34,247 bases of DNA from positions 1 to 34,247 of the forward strand of contig NZ_CABUAN010000024.1 of NCBI RefSeq assembly GCF_902489635.1, written 5' to 3'. Position 1 is the stretch's first letter; the number at the start of each line of letters is the position of its first letter. Position numbers and translations under genes: made by a program. The notes beneath the pieces were generated by a model. The model was not told the origin of the DNA, did no database searches, and saw nothing but the letters and a program-made list of their open reading frames with translations. Source of the DNA: an uncultured Porphyromonas sp. (lineage in GTDB: Bacteria > Bacteroidota > Bacteroidia > Bacteroidales > Porphyromonadaceae). Below are positions 16,638-23,248 of the stretch, one piece after another.

Positions 16638-18101
16638 TTGTAGGAGCTTCTCTAGTTCGACTAGATTGGCCGCAGCCTCTAGGCTACCTTGCGCCTTAGC
16701 TTGCTCGAGATAACTCTTGGCCTGCTCGTAGTTGCCTAGCTTACTATAGGCGACACCTATATTATTGAGTGCATTGGGGTCGTGCTGTAGTTTGCTCAGA
16801 CGATCTATGGCGACCTGATAGCTGCCCGCCTCGATGTCAGAGGCACTTGCGTTGATGATCGCTACAGGCTCATTGGGGAACATACGTGTAGCTATGTCAA
16901 AGACCTGCTTGAACTCAGGCGAGTCGGCTGGATAGGTTTTGGCGACGAGATACATCTCGTTGAGGCTGAGCAGGCGTGGATTGACCTTGATGACTTCACG
17001 CGCCTCGGCTACGTCAAACGCTTTGACCTCGTAGGCGACCGTGTACTCCGTACGACGTATCTGCGGGTAGTAGTCGCGCAACATAATCTGATAAGTCTCG
17101 CCACGGGAGAGACGCTTGAGGTGCGCATCACGCGCATCGGGATTGTCAATCTCGTCGATGATACGAAGTATCTCGTCCTTGTCCTGGATGAAGGAAGCCG
17201 CAATGACCTCACGGGTCTTGACCCAGTCCTCACCATATCCAGAGACCTGGAGCTGATTAGTCGGCAGGTTGTAGCGCTGCGCTAGGTACTGTGCGAAGGA
17301 GTTCGAGCGACGCTCTGCCAGTGCCTTGTTGTAGCTGAAGGTACCCTCCGGAGAAGCGTATCCTACGACAGAGAGTTGTGTCACCTTGATATTCTTGTCT
17401 CCCGTGATCTCATCCATCACCTTACGCACCTCAGCCAGGACCTGTCCATTGCTCTTGTAGTTGGGGTCTAGGTCGTGCTTAGCAGAGCGGAAGTTGAGCA
17501 CTGCTATATGCTTGTCGGCACGCGCCTTGACCGGCTCAACCTCAGGCACGATATAAGAGAGCTGATAGTTCGGCTCGTAGGGATCTGTGAGGAAGGGGGT
17601 ACGGAGCACCTGTGACTCCTCTAGCCTGAAGCAGTCGGAGCAACCATAGACACGCTCCACGAGGAGTAGATCGGCCTGACTCATCCACTCCTTGCGGGGG
17701 ATGGTGTAGCTATAGGTGACTCGCTGGGCGGTGCCATTCTTGCGACGTAGTGACTGGAGTGCTTCTGTCTCCCACTCATCGCGGATGCCGGTAGAAGCTT
17801 TGCGCTCCTGTATAATGCTACGCTTACGCCCCTCGATCTGTACTGGGGGTAGTAGCTCCACCACCTTGCCACTATCCTTCATACGCAGGGCTGGAGAGAG
17901 ACGTAGCAGGTCGTTAGAGCGGAGGTTTAGCCCGTCGAGGACTATGTCCATCTGTACGGTCACGATGTCTGTCGCTTTGCGCACCTCTAGATGATCTACA
18001 GATATCTGATGGATATAAGGTCTCTGAGCTGTGAGAGCAGCTGGGAGCGTCAGCAGCAGGGATAGAGCCACTAGGGCGTATTTGATCTTGTTCATAGTCA
18101 A
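16629..18101 (-). CDS. DUF3868/OmpA-like protein with C-terminal TPR
   Basis: A 490-residue exported protein. A signal peptide (LVALSLLLTLPAALTAQ) starts at M1 or, more typically, M3 (MNKIKYA). The N-terminal half is the beta-rich DUF3868 domain with a GCSDC cysteine pair near 153-157. The middle (about 195-295) is OmpA-C-like, with VVGYASPEGTFSYNKALAER, a variant of the peptidoglycan-binding signature in which the usual GHTD becomes GYASPEG. The end (about 395-488) has tetratricopeptide-like helices, including NNIGVAYSKLGNYEQAKSYL. Genes of this kind precede fimbrillin genes in many Bacteroidota. A role linking fimbrial assembly to the cell wall is inferred from that context. It lies 14 bp after the DUF3575 gene. 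Confidence 0.85.
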   Translation of the reverse strand: MTMNKIKYALVALSLLLTLPAALTAQRPYIHQISVDHLEVRKATDIVTVQMDIVLDGLNLRSNDLLRLSPALRMKDSGKVVELLPPVQIEGRKRSIIQERKASTGIRDEWETEALQSLRRKNGTAQRVTYSYTIPRKEWMSQADLLLVERVYGCSDCFRLEESQVLRTPFLTDPYEPNYQLSYIVPEVEPVKARADKHIAVLNFRSAKHDLDPNYKSNGQVLAEVRKVMDEITGDKNIKVTQLSVVGYASPEGTFSYNKALAERRSNSFAQYLAQRYNLPTNQLQVSGYGEDWVKTREVIAASFIQDKDEILRIIDEIDNPDARDAHLKRLSRGETYQIMLRDYYPQIRRTEYTVAYEVKAFDVAEAREVIKVNPRLLSLNEMYLVAKTYPADSPEFKQVFDIATRMFPNEPVAIINASASDIEAGSYQVAIDRLSKLQHDPNALNNIGVAYSKLGNYEQAKSYLEQAKAQGSLEAAANLVELEKLLQSL

Positions 18102-18115
18102 GCTGTTCGTCTAGG

Positions 18116-18712
18116 TTAGAAGAGATATATGAGCGACATCGTGGCGCGTGTCACGCCCCAGTAGTTGTATGCGCCCTCAGCCTCCTTGGTGCCACAAGTA
18201 GCGCAGGGAAACTTCTCGTATTGTATGCGTGCGTAGCCACCTCCTATGGAGGCCTCTACGTTCCAATGCTTGCTGAGTATCCACTGATAGCCATAGGATA
18301 GGCCTGCACCGTAGAAATAGCCCTGGAAGCGATGATTGTTGAACGCCTTGAGCCTCCCGACGGGGATGTTGATACCTCCTATATTATATTGTCCTGTGTG
18401 GAGGTGTAGTCCTAGGAAGTGACCATTGAAGACATCACAAGCCCACCAGCGTAGCTCCGGCTGGAGTAGCCAATGCTTGTAGCGAGTATCCTCGTCAAAG
18501 GACCATAGGCTGCCGCCACCACCTATCTCTAGCGTGAACTGCTTGCCTAGTCTAAACTCGACGGCAGCGTTTGGTGCTGTGGTGGCTCCATAGAGGAGGT
18601 TGACCTTGCCAGCTGCCTTTTGCGCCTCTCCCTGCTCAGGCAGTAGGAGCAGTAGGCAACCTGTGATGAGGGCTAGGAGTGCCCTCTGTGTGTTACGATA
18701 GTGATGCATCAT
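18116..18712 (-). CDS. DUF3575 outer-membrane beta-barrel protein
   Basis: A 198-residue protein with an N-terminal signal peptide (LLALITGCLLLLLPEQGEAQ). Alternating short strands typical of small outer-membrane barrels follow: VNLLYGATTAPNAAVEFRLG, FTLEIGGGGSLWSF, YFYGAGLSYGYQW, NVEASIGGGYARIQYE. The protein ends SLIYLF with the terminal phenylalanine required by the barrel assembly machinery. A CATC cysteine pair sits near 170. DUF3575 genes regularly start fimbrial operons of the DUF3868/Mfa1/Mfa2 type. The start has two adjacent ATGs (18712, 18709) directly after a run of seven C residues on the transcribed strand. Its function in fimbriation is not established; family assignment is confident. 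Confidence 0.85.
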   Translation of the reverse strand: MMHHYRNTQRALLALITGCLLLLLPEQGEAQKAAGKVNLLYGATTAPNAAVEFRLGKQFTLEIGGGGSLWSFDEDTRYKHWLLQPELRWWACDVFNGHFLGLHLHTGQYNIGGINIPVGRLKAFNNHRFQGYFYGAGLSYGYQWILSKHWNVEASIGGGYARIQYEKFPCATCGTKEAEGAYNYWGVTRATMSLIYLF

Positions 18713-18713
18713 A

Positions 18714-18720
18714 GGGGGGG
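18714..18720 (-). repeat. C7 homopolymer tract just before the first fimbrial-operon start codon
   Basis: Seven C residues on the transcribed strand end 1 nt before the ATG, exactly where a ribosome-binding site would lie. Length changes by replication slippage would alter the spacing around the start codon without changing the protein. Confidence 0.8.
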
Positions 18721-18780
18721 TATGTATCGTTGTACGTGTAAAGCATCATTGGAATGTAGATTTTTCCAAAGATTCTGGCA

Positions 18781-18818
18781 CAAAGGTAGAGGAAAAGTTC
18801 TGAAGCTCTGTTGTCAAA
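18781..18818 (-). promoter_or_regulatory. Candidate promoter of the fimbrial operon
   Basis: The minus strand reads TACCTTTG at 18788-18781, an exact TAnnTTTG. A TTTG (minus strand of 18815-18818) lies 26 bp upstream, a few bases more than the usual -33 spacing, which suggests an activator-dependent promoter. Transcription would begin near 18774, giving a leader of about 62 nt. Confidence 0.6.
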
Positions 18819-18848
18819 TTCGATCAATCACTTGACATCTTCGATCAA
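18811..18848. promoter_or_regulatory. 21-bp-spaced direct repeats over the fimbrial promoter
   Basis: Two 17-bp copies (18811-18827 and 18832-18848) share 13 positions, including an identical TCGATCAA, and are exactly 21 bp apart, so they face the same side of the helix. The first covers the candidate -33 element. This geometry fits a dimeric or tandem-binding regulator. Confidence 0.55.
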
Positions 18849-18874
18849 CCGAAGCGACTTCGGCTGATTTTTTT
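18849..18874 (+). terminator. Terminator-like hairpin with no upstream gene on its strand
   Basis: CCGAAG pairs with CTTCGG around a CGA loop (18849-18863), followed by CTGA and seven T residues (18868-18874). It points rightward, but the only gene to the left is transcribed leftward, so it would end an unannotated short RNA or antisense transcript. Confidence 0.55.
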
Positions 18875-18930
18875 GAGTGTGCTGGGGGAGACTTACGACT
18901 AAATCGTTGTGTGTCAAAGAGCTTGCGATA

Positions 18931-18970
18931 CTCACGTGAGAAATCCGAAACATCCACGTGAATATCCGAA
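18931..18970. repeat. Pair of CACGTG palindromes 22 bp apart
   Basis: CACGTG at 18933-18938 and 18955-18960 are each followed by a similar tail (GAGAAATCCGAA and AATATCCGAA). The 22-bp spacing and motif match the phased array at 22589-22752, suggesting a shared DNA-binding protein or a degenerate copy of that repeat. Confidence 0.6.
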
Positions 18971-19087
18971 TTGTCTGCGCGCTGATACGACGGGAGTCTG
19001 AGTATAAAAATGCGAAAGTGTAAGTTAACGTCCTCTAATAGTGAGGCATCGCGCCTTATTTGCCTCTGGTCTGTAACTATTTTTCTG

Positions 19088-19095
19088 TACCTTTG
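19088..19095 (+). promoter_or_regulatory. Candidate -7 box for the BspA-like gene
   Basis: TACCTTTG is an exact TAnnTTTG. A TTTG at 19059-19062 lies 25 bp upstream, slightly long for a -33 box. It falls within an inverted repeat (GAGGCA at 19043-19048 with TGCCTC at 19061-19066) that could be an operator. Confidence 0.55.
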
Positions 19096-19105
19096 CCCCC
19101 CAATT

Positions 19106-19193
19106 GCCTGCTAAGTTTTGGGGTTAGATGCTACCCAGAGTACTTAGCCTAGGCAGCTCCGTATATTCGGAGTCGCTGTGCACGAAAGTGTAC
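19106..19193 (+). other. Structured 5' leader of the BspA-like gene
   Basis: Three consecutive stems are readable: (1) GCCT-CTAAG (19106-19115) pairs with CTTAG-CCT-AGGC (19143-19154) around an inner GGG(T)TAG/CTACCC hairpin; (2) CTCCG (19157-19161) pairs with CGGAG (19168-19172); (3) GTGCAC (19178-19183) pairs with GTGTAC (19188-19193) around a GAAA tetraloop. Transcription should start near 19102, giving a leader of about 127 nt. The third stem competes with an alternative stem using 19185-19204. Confidence 0.6.
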
Positions 19194-19228
19194 CACGTAC
19201 TTTTAATGTTTCACTAACAGATTACTTT

Positions 19229-22200
19229 ATGAATCGAATAACAAACTTACTACTCCTACTCGTCCTCTCGGCGACGGCTCTTGCCGCGCAGACGGTGTCG
19301 GGTAACGTATTGACCTCTTGGGGTGATGCGACTGGAGCTATCCGGATCCCCGATGGGGTGACTGAGATCGCTGCAAACTGCTTCTACACGCCTGGTGAGG
19401 AAGATCCTAATGGGTGGGGCTCCTCATCAGACCCTATTAGCAATACCAATATCACCAGCGTAGATCTCAACGGGGTGACAAAGATCGGTGACAACGCCTT
19501 CAAGGGTTGCACTGGTATCAAAACCATCAAGGCTCCTAAGCTAGAGAGCGTGGGTAGCCACAGCTTTGAGGGGTGTACGGCTCTGGAGGCACTCGAACTG
19601 CCGATGATTAAGACGATCGGGGAGAAGGCCTTTGAGAATGCAAACGCACTGACCTCACTCTCACTAGGCAAGTCGCTCGAGTCTATCGTGGGCAACCCCT
19701 TCCAAAACAGTACCAGCCTCACCTCGCTAACGCTTGAGGAGGGATGCGCTAACTACCTCGCAACCGGGGGTGCACTCATCTCCCGTGCTGATGGCGTGCT
19801 ACGTGTACTGGCGGGGGGTGTCCAGAAGGTGACCCTTGGCGAGGAGTGCAAGGCTATCGGCGACAACGCTATCTTTGGCTGTGGAGCACTAGAGCGTCTA
19901 GAGCTACCCTACGCTCAGGAGATCGGTGTGGGTGCTTTTGTCAACTGTACTAAGCTCGCTGAGCTTTATCTGCCACGCTTGGAGCGTATCAAGAATCACT
20001 ATCTATCTTTCAGCGGTGTGGGCTCACTACGTGTCGTAGATCTGCACTTGAGCAATTCGATCTCTGGTCTGGAGACGCTCTGGAAGGACAATAATACGAC
20101 AACCGTTTATGTAGCTACTGAGGCGATCAAGACGGAGCTAGCGCAGAAGCTGAAGAAGTGCCAGATCATCGTCGGTGTTCCCGCAGGAACACAGCAACGC
20201 TACAAGGTGAACTATAAACCTATAGGCGAAGGTACGCTAGAGGCTTGGACGACTGGAGCTCAAAACGTCCAGGATGGTGAGATGCTCCTAGAGCACTCTA
20301 TGGTCACCTTTAAGGCGATCCCTAGGGCTGAGCAGCAGATCAAGGAGTGGCGTGTCAACGGCGATGTCGTGACTGTAAAGACTGATCCAAAGTTCCCCCA
20401 AATCTATGAGGTCAAGGATCTAACTACTAATCTAAATGTCGAGGTGACCTTTGAGGCTCGTCCTGAGGGCGCTGACGTTTACTTCCGTAGTCGAGACCTA
20501 GAGATGGGTACACTGACCTGCAAATTGGATGACGGTACAGAGGTGAAGCATGGCGCTCGTGTGCCTATGGGTACGATGCTCAACTTTACCGCTACGCCTA
20601 AGGATGGCTACCGCGTCGGAGACTGGTTTGAGCAGATTGAGATCGGGGGCGAGTTTGAGCCGATAGCTGGACAGAATGGTCAGTCCACCTATCGCTGCGA
20701 AGTGCGCGACTCACGAGAGATACAGGTCGACTTTGATCGTATCGAGGGGAGCTTTAGAGTGAAGTTTGCCTCTTTCAATGAGAAGACCGGCACGCTCACT
20801 GCTACGGCTGATGGTGCCGAGATCAAAACGGGTCAGGCAGTCAAGGCTGGTAGCAAGCTTGTCTTTACGGCACACCCTGCTGAGGGCTACACCGTCGATG
20901 AGTGGCAGCTCGATCATGAGACGGTGCCTAACTATCGTGAGCTGACCTACACGATCGAGAGTCTCAAGGCGGATGTCGAGGTGAATATGGTCTGCAGCAA
21001 AGTATCTAGTACGGATAAGAAGCCTAACATCGTCAATGGCGTACTGTACAAGTGGATGGCCGAGGGGGATGCAGTCCTACCTGATGAGGTGACTTACATC
21101 GCTCCGCTAGCCTTCGAGGGTGCCAACCAGATGACTTCGCTGACGCTCAATAATAAGGTCAAGGGCATCGGTGATCGTGCATTCCTCTTCTGCACGGCTC
21201 TGACGAAGTTTTTCGTGCCAGAGGCTAATAAGTCATTCTCAACGATAGAGGGTGTCCTCTACAACAAGGATCAGACGAAGCTCATCGCCTACCCAGCGGG
21301 TCTTAAGGCTACCAGCTATACGCTAGGGGCGCAGGTTACTTCGATAGAGCCTGGTGCCTTCCTAACTCCTATGCACTTGACGGATGTCGAGGTTGCCACG
21401 GGCAATACGGCGCTCAAGAGTGTCAAGGGTGTCCTCTACACGGCAGATGGCTCGAAGCTGCTCTTCCTACCTATAGGCAATCAAGCGATTGATATGGAGG
21501 GTAAGCTGACGCTGTCGGATGGTCTCAAGGAGATCACGCGCCTCGCTCTTGCTTACAATGGTAGAGTCAAGGAGCTGACACTCCCAGCATCGCTAGAGCG
21601 TATCGATGCGATGGCACTTACCTACAATGCGGCTATGAAGTCGTTCGGATGGGCAGAGGGTGTCACACCTCAGCTTGTCTCGGTCGGTGACTCCGCATTT
21701 TACTATGACCGCTCACTAGAGAAGGTACCCTATATGCCTAGCTGTACTTCGTTTGGCAAGGGAGCCTTCGGAATCGCTTCGGCACTCAAGGAGGTGCATA
21801 TTCCAGAAGGTTGCTCGATAGAGGCTAATACGTTTGCTGCTTGTCAGATTATCAGCAATGTCTACGCTTATAGTGTAGAGCCGTCTGTCATCAATGAGGC
21901 AACCTTTAAGGATATTTACGCGCCCGAGGATGCTACGCTCCATGTACAGAAGGGTGCTAAGGAGGCTTATAGCAAGGCTAAGGGCTGGAGTATCTTTGGC
22001 CATATCGTTGAGGAGGACAACCTCGCTGTCGCTACCGTCGATGCGCTCGCCATACAGCTCTACCCGAACCCGACGCAGGAGCTACTCCACGTGGCTGGCG
22101 CAGTCGCTGATAGTGATATCCTGCTCTACGATATGACGGGTACGCTCGTTGGTACGGCTCGCACAGACGCTACGGGTAGCGCGGTGGTCAGCCTCGCTAG

Positions 22201-22264
22201 CTATCCCGCCGGTACCTACGTGGTACGCCTGTCTGGTGCTGACCGTCTAGTGGTCAAGCAGTAA
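19229..22264 (+). CDS. BspA-like leucine-rich-repeat surface protein with T9SS sorting domain
   Basis: A 1011-residue exported protein. The ATG at 19229 starts a clean signal peptide (MNRITNLLLLLVLSATALAAQ); a GTG 17 codons upstream lies in the leader stem and is rejected. Residues about 30-330 are BspA/LRR_5-type repeats (blocks like TKIGDNAFKGCTGIKTIKAP). Residues about 340-600 hold three 'bacterial repeat' modules (GTLTCKLDDGTEV, GTLTATADGAEI, with GYRVGDW and GYTVDEW cores). Residues about 605-930 return to LRR_5 repeats with SxxGVLYxxDxxKL segments. The last ~75 residues (LYPNPTQELLHVAG through GTYVVRLSGADRLVVKQ) are a type A T9SS C-terminal domain, implying export through the type IX system and attachment to the surface. 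BspA relatives bind host matrix proteins or mediate co-aggregation; the ligand here is unknown. Confidence 0.9.
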   Translation: MNRITNLLLLLVLSATALAAQTVSGNVLTSWGDATGAIRIPDGVTEIAANCFYTPGEEDPNGWGSSSDPISNTNITSVDLNGVTKIGDNAFKGCTGIKTIKAPKLESVGSHSFEGCTALEALELPMIKTIGEKAFENANALTSLSLGKSLESIVGNPFQNSTSLTSLTLEEGCANYLATGGALISRADGVLRVLAGGVQKVTLGEECKAIGDNAIFGCGALERLELPYAQEIGVGAFVNCTKLAELYLPRLERIKNHYLSFSGVGSLRVVDLHLSNSISGLETLWKDNNTTTVYVATEAIKTELAQKLKKCQIIVGVPAGTQQRYKVNYKPIGEGTLEAWTTGAQNVQDGEMLLEHSMVTFKAIPRAEQQIKEWRVNGDVVTVKTDPKFPQIYEVKDLTTNLNVEVTFEARPEGADVYFRSRDLEMGTLTCKLDDGTEVKHGARVPMGTMLNFTATPKDGYRVGDWFEQIEIGGEFEPIAGQNGQSTYRCEVRDSREIQVDFDRIEGSFRVKFASFNEKTGTLTATADGAEIKTGQAVKAGSKLVFTAHPAEGYTVDEWQLDHETVPNYRELTYTIESLKADVEVNMVCSKVSSTDKKPNIVNGVLYKWMAEGDAVLPDEVTYIAPLAFEGANQMTSLTLNNKVKGIGDRAFLFCTALTKFFVPEANKSFSTIEGVLYNKDQTKLIAYPAGLKATSYTLGAQVTSIEPGAFLTPMHLTDVEVATGNTALKSVKGVLYTADGSKLLFLPIGNQAIDMEGKLTLSDGLKEITRLALAYNGRVKELTLPASLERIDAMALTYNAAMKSFGWAEGVTPQLVSVGDSAFYYDRSLEKVPYMPSCTSFGKGAFGIASALKEVHIPEGCSIEANTFAACQIISNVYAYSVEPSVINEATFKDIYAPEDATLHVQKGAKEAYSKAKGWSIFGHIVEEDNLAVATVDALAIQLYPNPTQELLHVAGAVADSDILLYDMTGTLVGTARTDATGSAVVSLASYPAGTYVVRLSGADRLVVKQ

Positions 22265-22276
22265 GATCTGGACGTG

Positions 22277-22415
22277 TAGCGTCTGTCGCTCTTGTGGCAG
22301 GCGCTACCGCTCTGGTTAGAAGCTCTCAGACTATCATACGAGTTTAGTAGAGCTTATCCGAAAAGAAAAAGGTGGCGAGTGCCTCGATCGTGAGGTACTC
22401 GCCACCTTCTTCCTT
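22277..22415 (+). terminator. Terminator region of the BspA-like gene
   Basis: Two hairpins follow the stop codon. A 10-bp stem with one G-T pair lies at about 22277-22303. A long stem follows, in which GGTGGCGAGTgCCTC (22371-22385) pairs with GAGGtACTCGCCACC (22392-22406), preceded by AAAAA and followed by TTCTTCCTT. The second is the likely terminator. Confidence 0.75.
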
Positions 22416-22505
22416 AGAGAGGTCGATGTGCTCATTATATATAATGTGTCAGCCATGGATTGGCTGTTAGCTATCGGAACCATCGGAGCTATCAGAGTGA
22501 TCGGA

Positions 22506-22540
22506 TCTCTAACCTCTGACCTCTGACCTCTAATCTCTAA
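22506..22540 (-). repeat. Heptad array, five units, reverse orientation
   Basis: Five in-register units read ctctaac, ctctgac, ctctgac, ctctaat, ctctaat on the plus strand. They lie next to the conserved flank module at 22541-22590, in the same relative order as at the window start. Confidence 0.8.
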
Positions 22541-22588
22541 TAACATATCTTTACAGGGGAAATCGTCCGATTCCCTACTTTCTCGAAT
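22541..22588. repeat. Conserved flank module, second copy
   Basis: This 48-bp stretch is the reverse complement of the first 50 bp of the window with only a few changes. It joins the heptads to the palindrome array. Confidence 0.75.
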
Positions 22589-22752
22589 ATCCACGTGGGG
22601 AATCTCAAATCTCCACGTGGATATTTTTTATTTCCCACGTGGGCGTCATTCATTTCTTCCGAAGTTTCATTTGATTCCTCCGAGGAATTTTTTCTTCCCC
22701 ACGTGGAAAATAAAAATTCTCCACCTGGATATTTCGAAATCTCCACGTGGAA
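22589..22752. repeat. Phased array of eight palindromes at 21-22-bp spacing
   Basis: Palindrome centres fall at 22594.5, 22616.5, 22638.5, 22660, 22681, 22702.5, 22724.5 and 22746.5. Five units contain a perfect CCACGTGG or CACGTG; one is CCACCTGG; the two central units are CTTCCGAAG and TTCCTCCGAGGAA. An extra ATTTCGAAAT sits midway between the last two. Even spacing of about two helical turns places all sites on one DNA face. The array lies between the terminators of two converging transcription units and contains no credible gene. Confidence 0.85.
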
Positions 22753-22815
22753 ATCACTTTTCCCCGATGCAGTGCCGTTTCGATATGTAGTCGGCTCTAA
22801 AATATTGTAACAACC
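22753..22815. repeat. Conserved right flank of the palindrome array
   Basis: The sequence after the last palindrome (AAATCACTTTTCCCCGA, then a diverged part, then CTCTAAAATATTGTAACAAC) recurs in reverse complement at about 34008-34073. The repeated element is therefore longer than the palindrome array itself. Confidence 0.6.
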
Positions 22816-22880
22816 CGGCGTTGAATTTCCCCAGCCAGGGATGAGGGATTATAACTGCTCTTGTCGTGGCAGCCTCCTGA

Positions 22881-22900
22881 GAGACTGTTGCAATAGTCTC
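22881..22900. repeat. Short palindrome related to the MITE-like ends
   Basis: GAGACTGTTGCAATAGTCTC begins with the same GAGACTGTTG found at both the 27-bp palindrome (27076-27102) and the MITE-like element (29555-29729). It is shorter and may be a degraded end. Confidence 0.5.
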
Positions 22901-22922
22901 CTGAGGTCGTTTGCTCTGAGTA

Positions 22923-22964
22923 CAAAAAAAACGAGCAGACTGCTAAGCTTAGCAATCTGCTCGT
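22923..22964 (-). terminator. Terminator of the SRP RNA/tRNA-Thr unit
   Basis: ACGAGCAGA...TCTGCTCGT forms a nearly perfect 34-bp inverted repeat (22931-22964) with one mismatched pair, followed on the minus strand by eight T residues. It lies 40 bp downstream of the tRNA. Confidence 0.92.
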
Positions 22965-23003
22965 CAACTGTATATGTAGTCTCTAGGACTAGCCTTGTGA
23001 GAG

Positions 23004-23076
23004 AGCCTCTTGTCGGACTCGAACCAACGACCCCGAGATTACAAATCACGTGCTCTACCAACTGAGCTAAAGAGGC
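23004..23076 (-). tRNA. tRNA-Thr (anticodon TGT)
   Basis: The minus strand begins GCCTCTTTAGCTCAGTTGG and ends with the pairing acceptor arm AAGAGGC plus discriminator T. The TpsiC arm contains GGTTCGAGTCC, and the anticodon loop TTTGTAA gives TGT, which reads ACA (and other ACN) threonine codons. The anticodon stem has one T-T mismatch in its middle pair. No CCA is encoded. The gene begins 4 nt after the SRP RNA 3' end. Confidence 0.95.
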
Positions 23077-23080
23077 AAAA

Positions 23081-23176
23081 GGGCGAGCAATCCACATCGC
23101 GCCGCTACAACCCGCTACCCTTGCTGCGGTCAAGCCCTGGGGGATTCACAGGGAGCTGGCCGTGTGGCACTCGCCC
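23081..23176 (-). ncRNA. ffs: Signal recognition particle RNA (4.5S-type)
   Basis: The ~96-nt minus-strand RNA has complementary ends (GGGCGAG with CTCGCCC, then CCACA with TGTGG), forming the long rod of small bacterial SRP RNA. The conserved Ffh-binding region is visible as CCCCCAGGGCTTGACCGC followed by AGCAAGGGTAG. It scaffolds Ffh for membrane targeting of nascent proteins. It is driven by the promoter at 23183-23212 and followed directly by tRNA-Thr. Confidence 0.87.
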
Positions 23177-23182
23177 GGATCA

Positions 23183-23212
23183 CAAAGGTACGACAATTTT
23201 CTTAATATGCAA
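23183..23212 (-). promoter_or_regulatory. Promoter of the SRP RNA/tRNA-Thr unit
   Basis: The minus strand reads TTG (23212-23210), 19 bp, then TACCTTTG (23190-23183), the textbook -33/-7 arrangement of the Bacteroidota primary sigma factor. The predicted start, about 6-7 nt downstream, coincides with the SRP RNA 5' end at 23176. Confidence 0.85.
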
Positions 23213-23248
23213 GTCTTGCCGGACCTATGTTGCGTAGGAGTCTGTCGA

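Noticed and set aside
19178..19228. GTG start for the BspA-like protein
   Set aside because: It lies in a leader hairpin and would place 17 polar residues before the signal peptide.
22589..22752. CRISPR-like array
   Set aside because: Units are short palindromes with no constant long repeat and no spacers of uniform length; no cas genes are present.
22537..22810. Short ORFs on both strands of the palindrome array
   Set aside because: Their similarity on both strands follows from the palindromes; no protein features or start signals.
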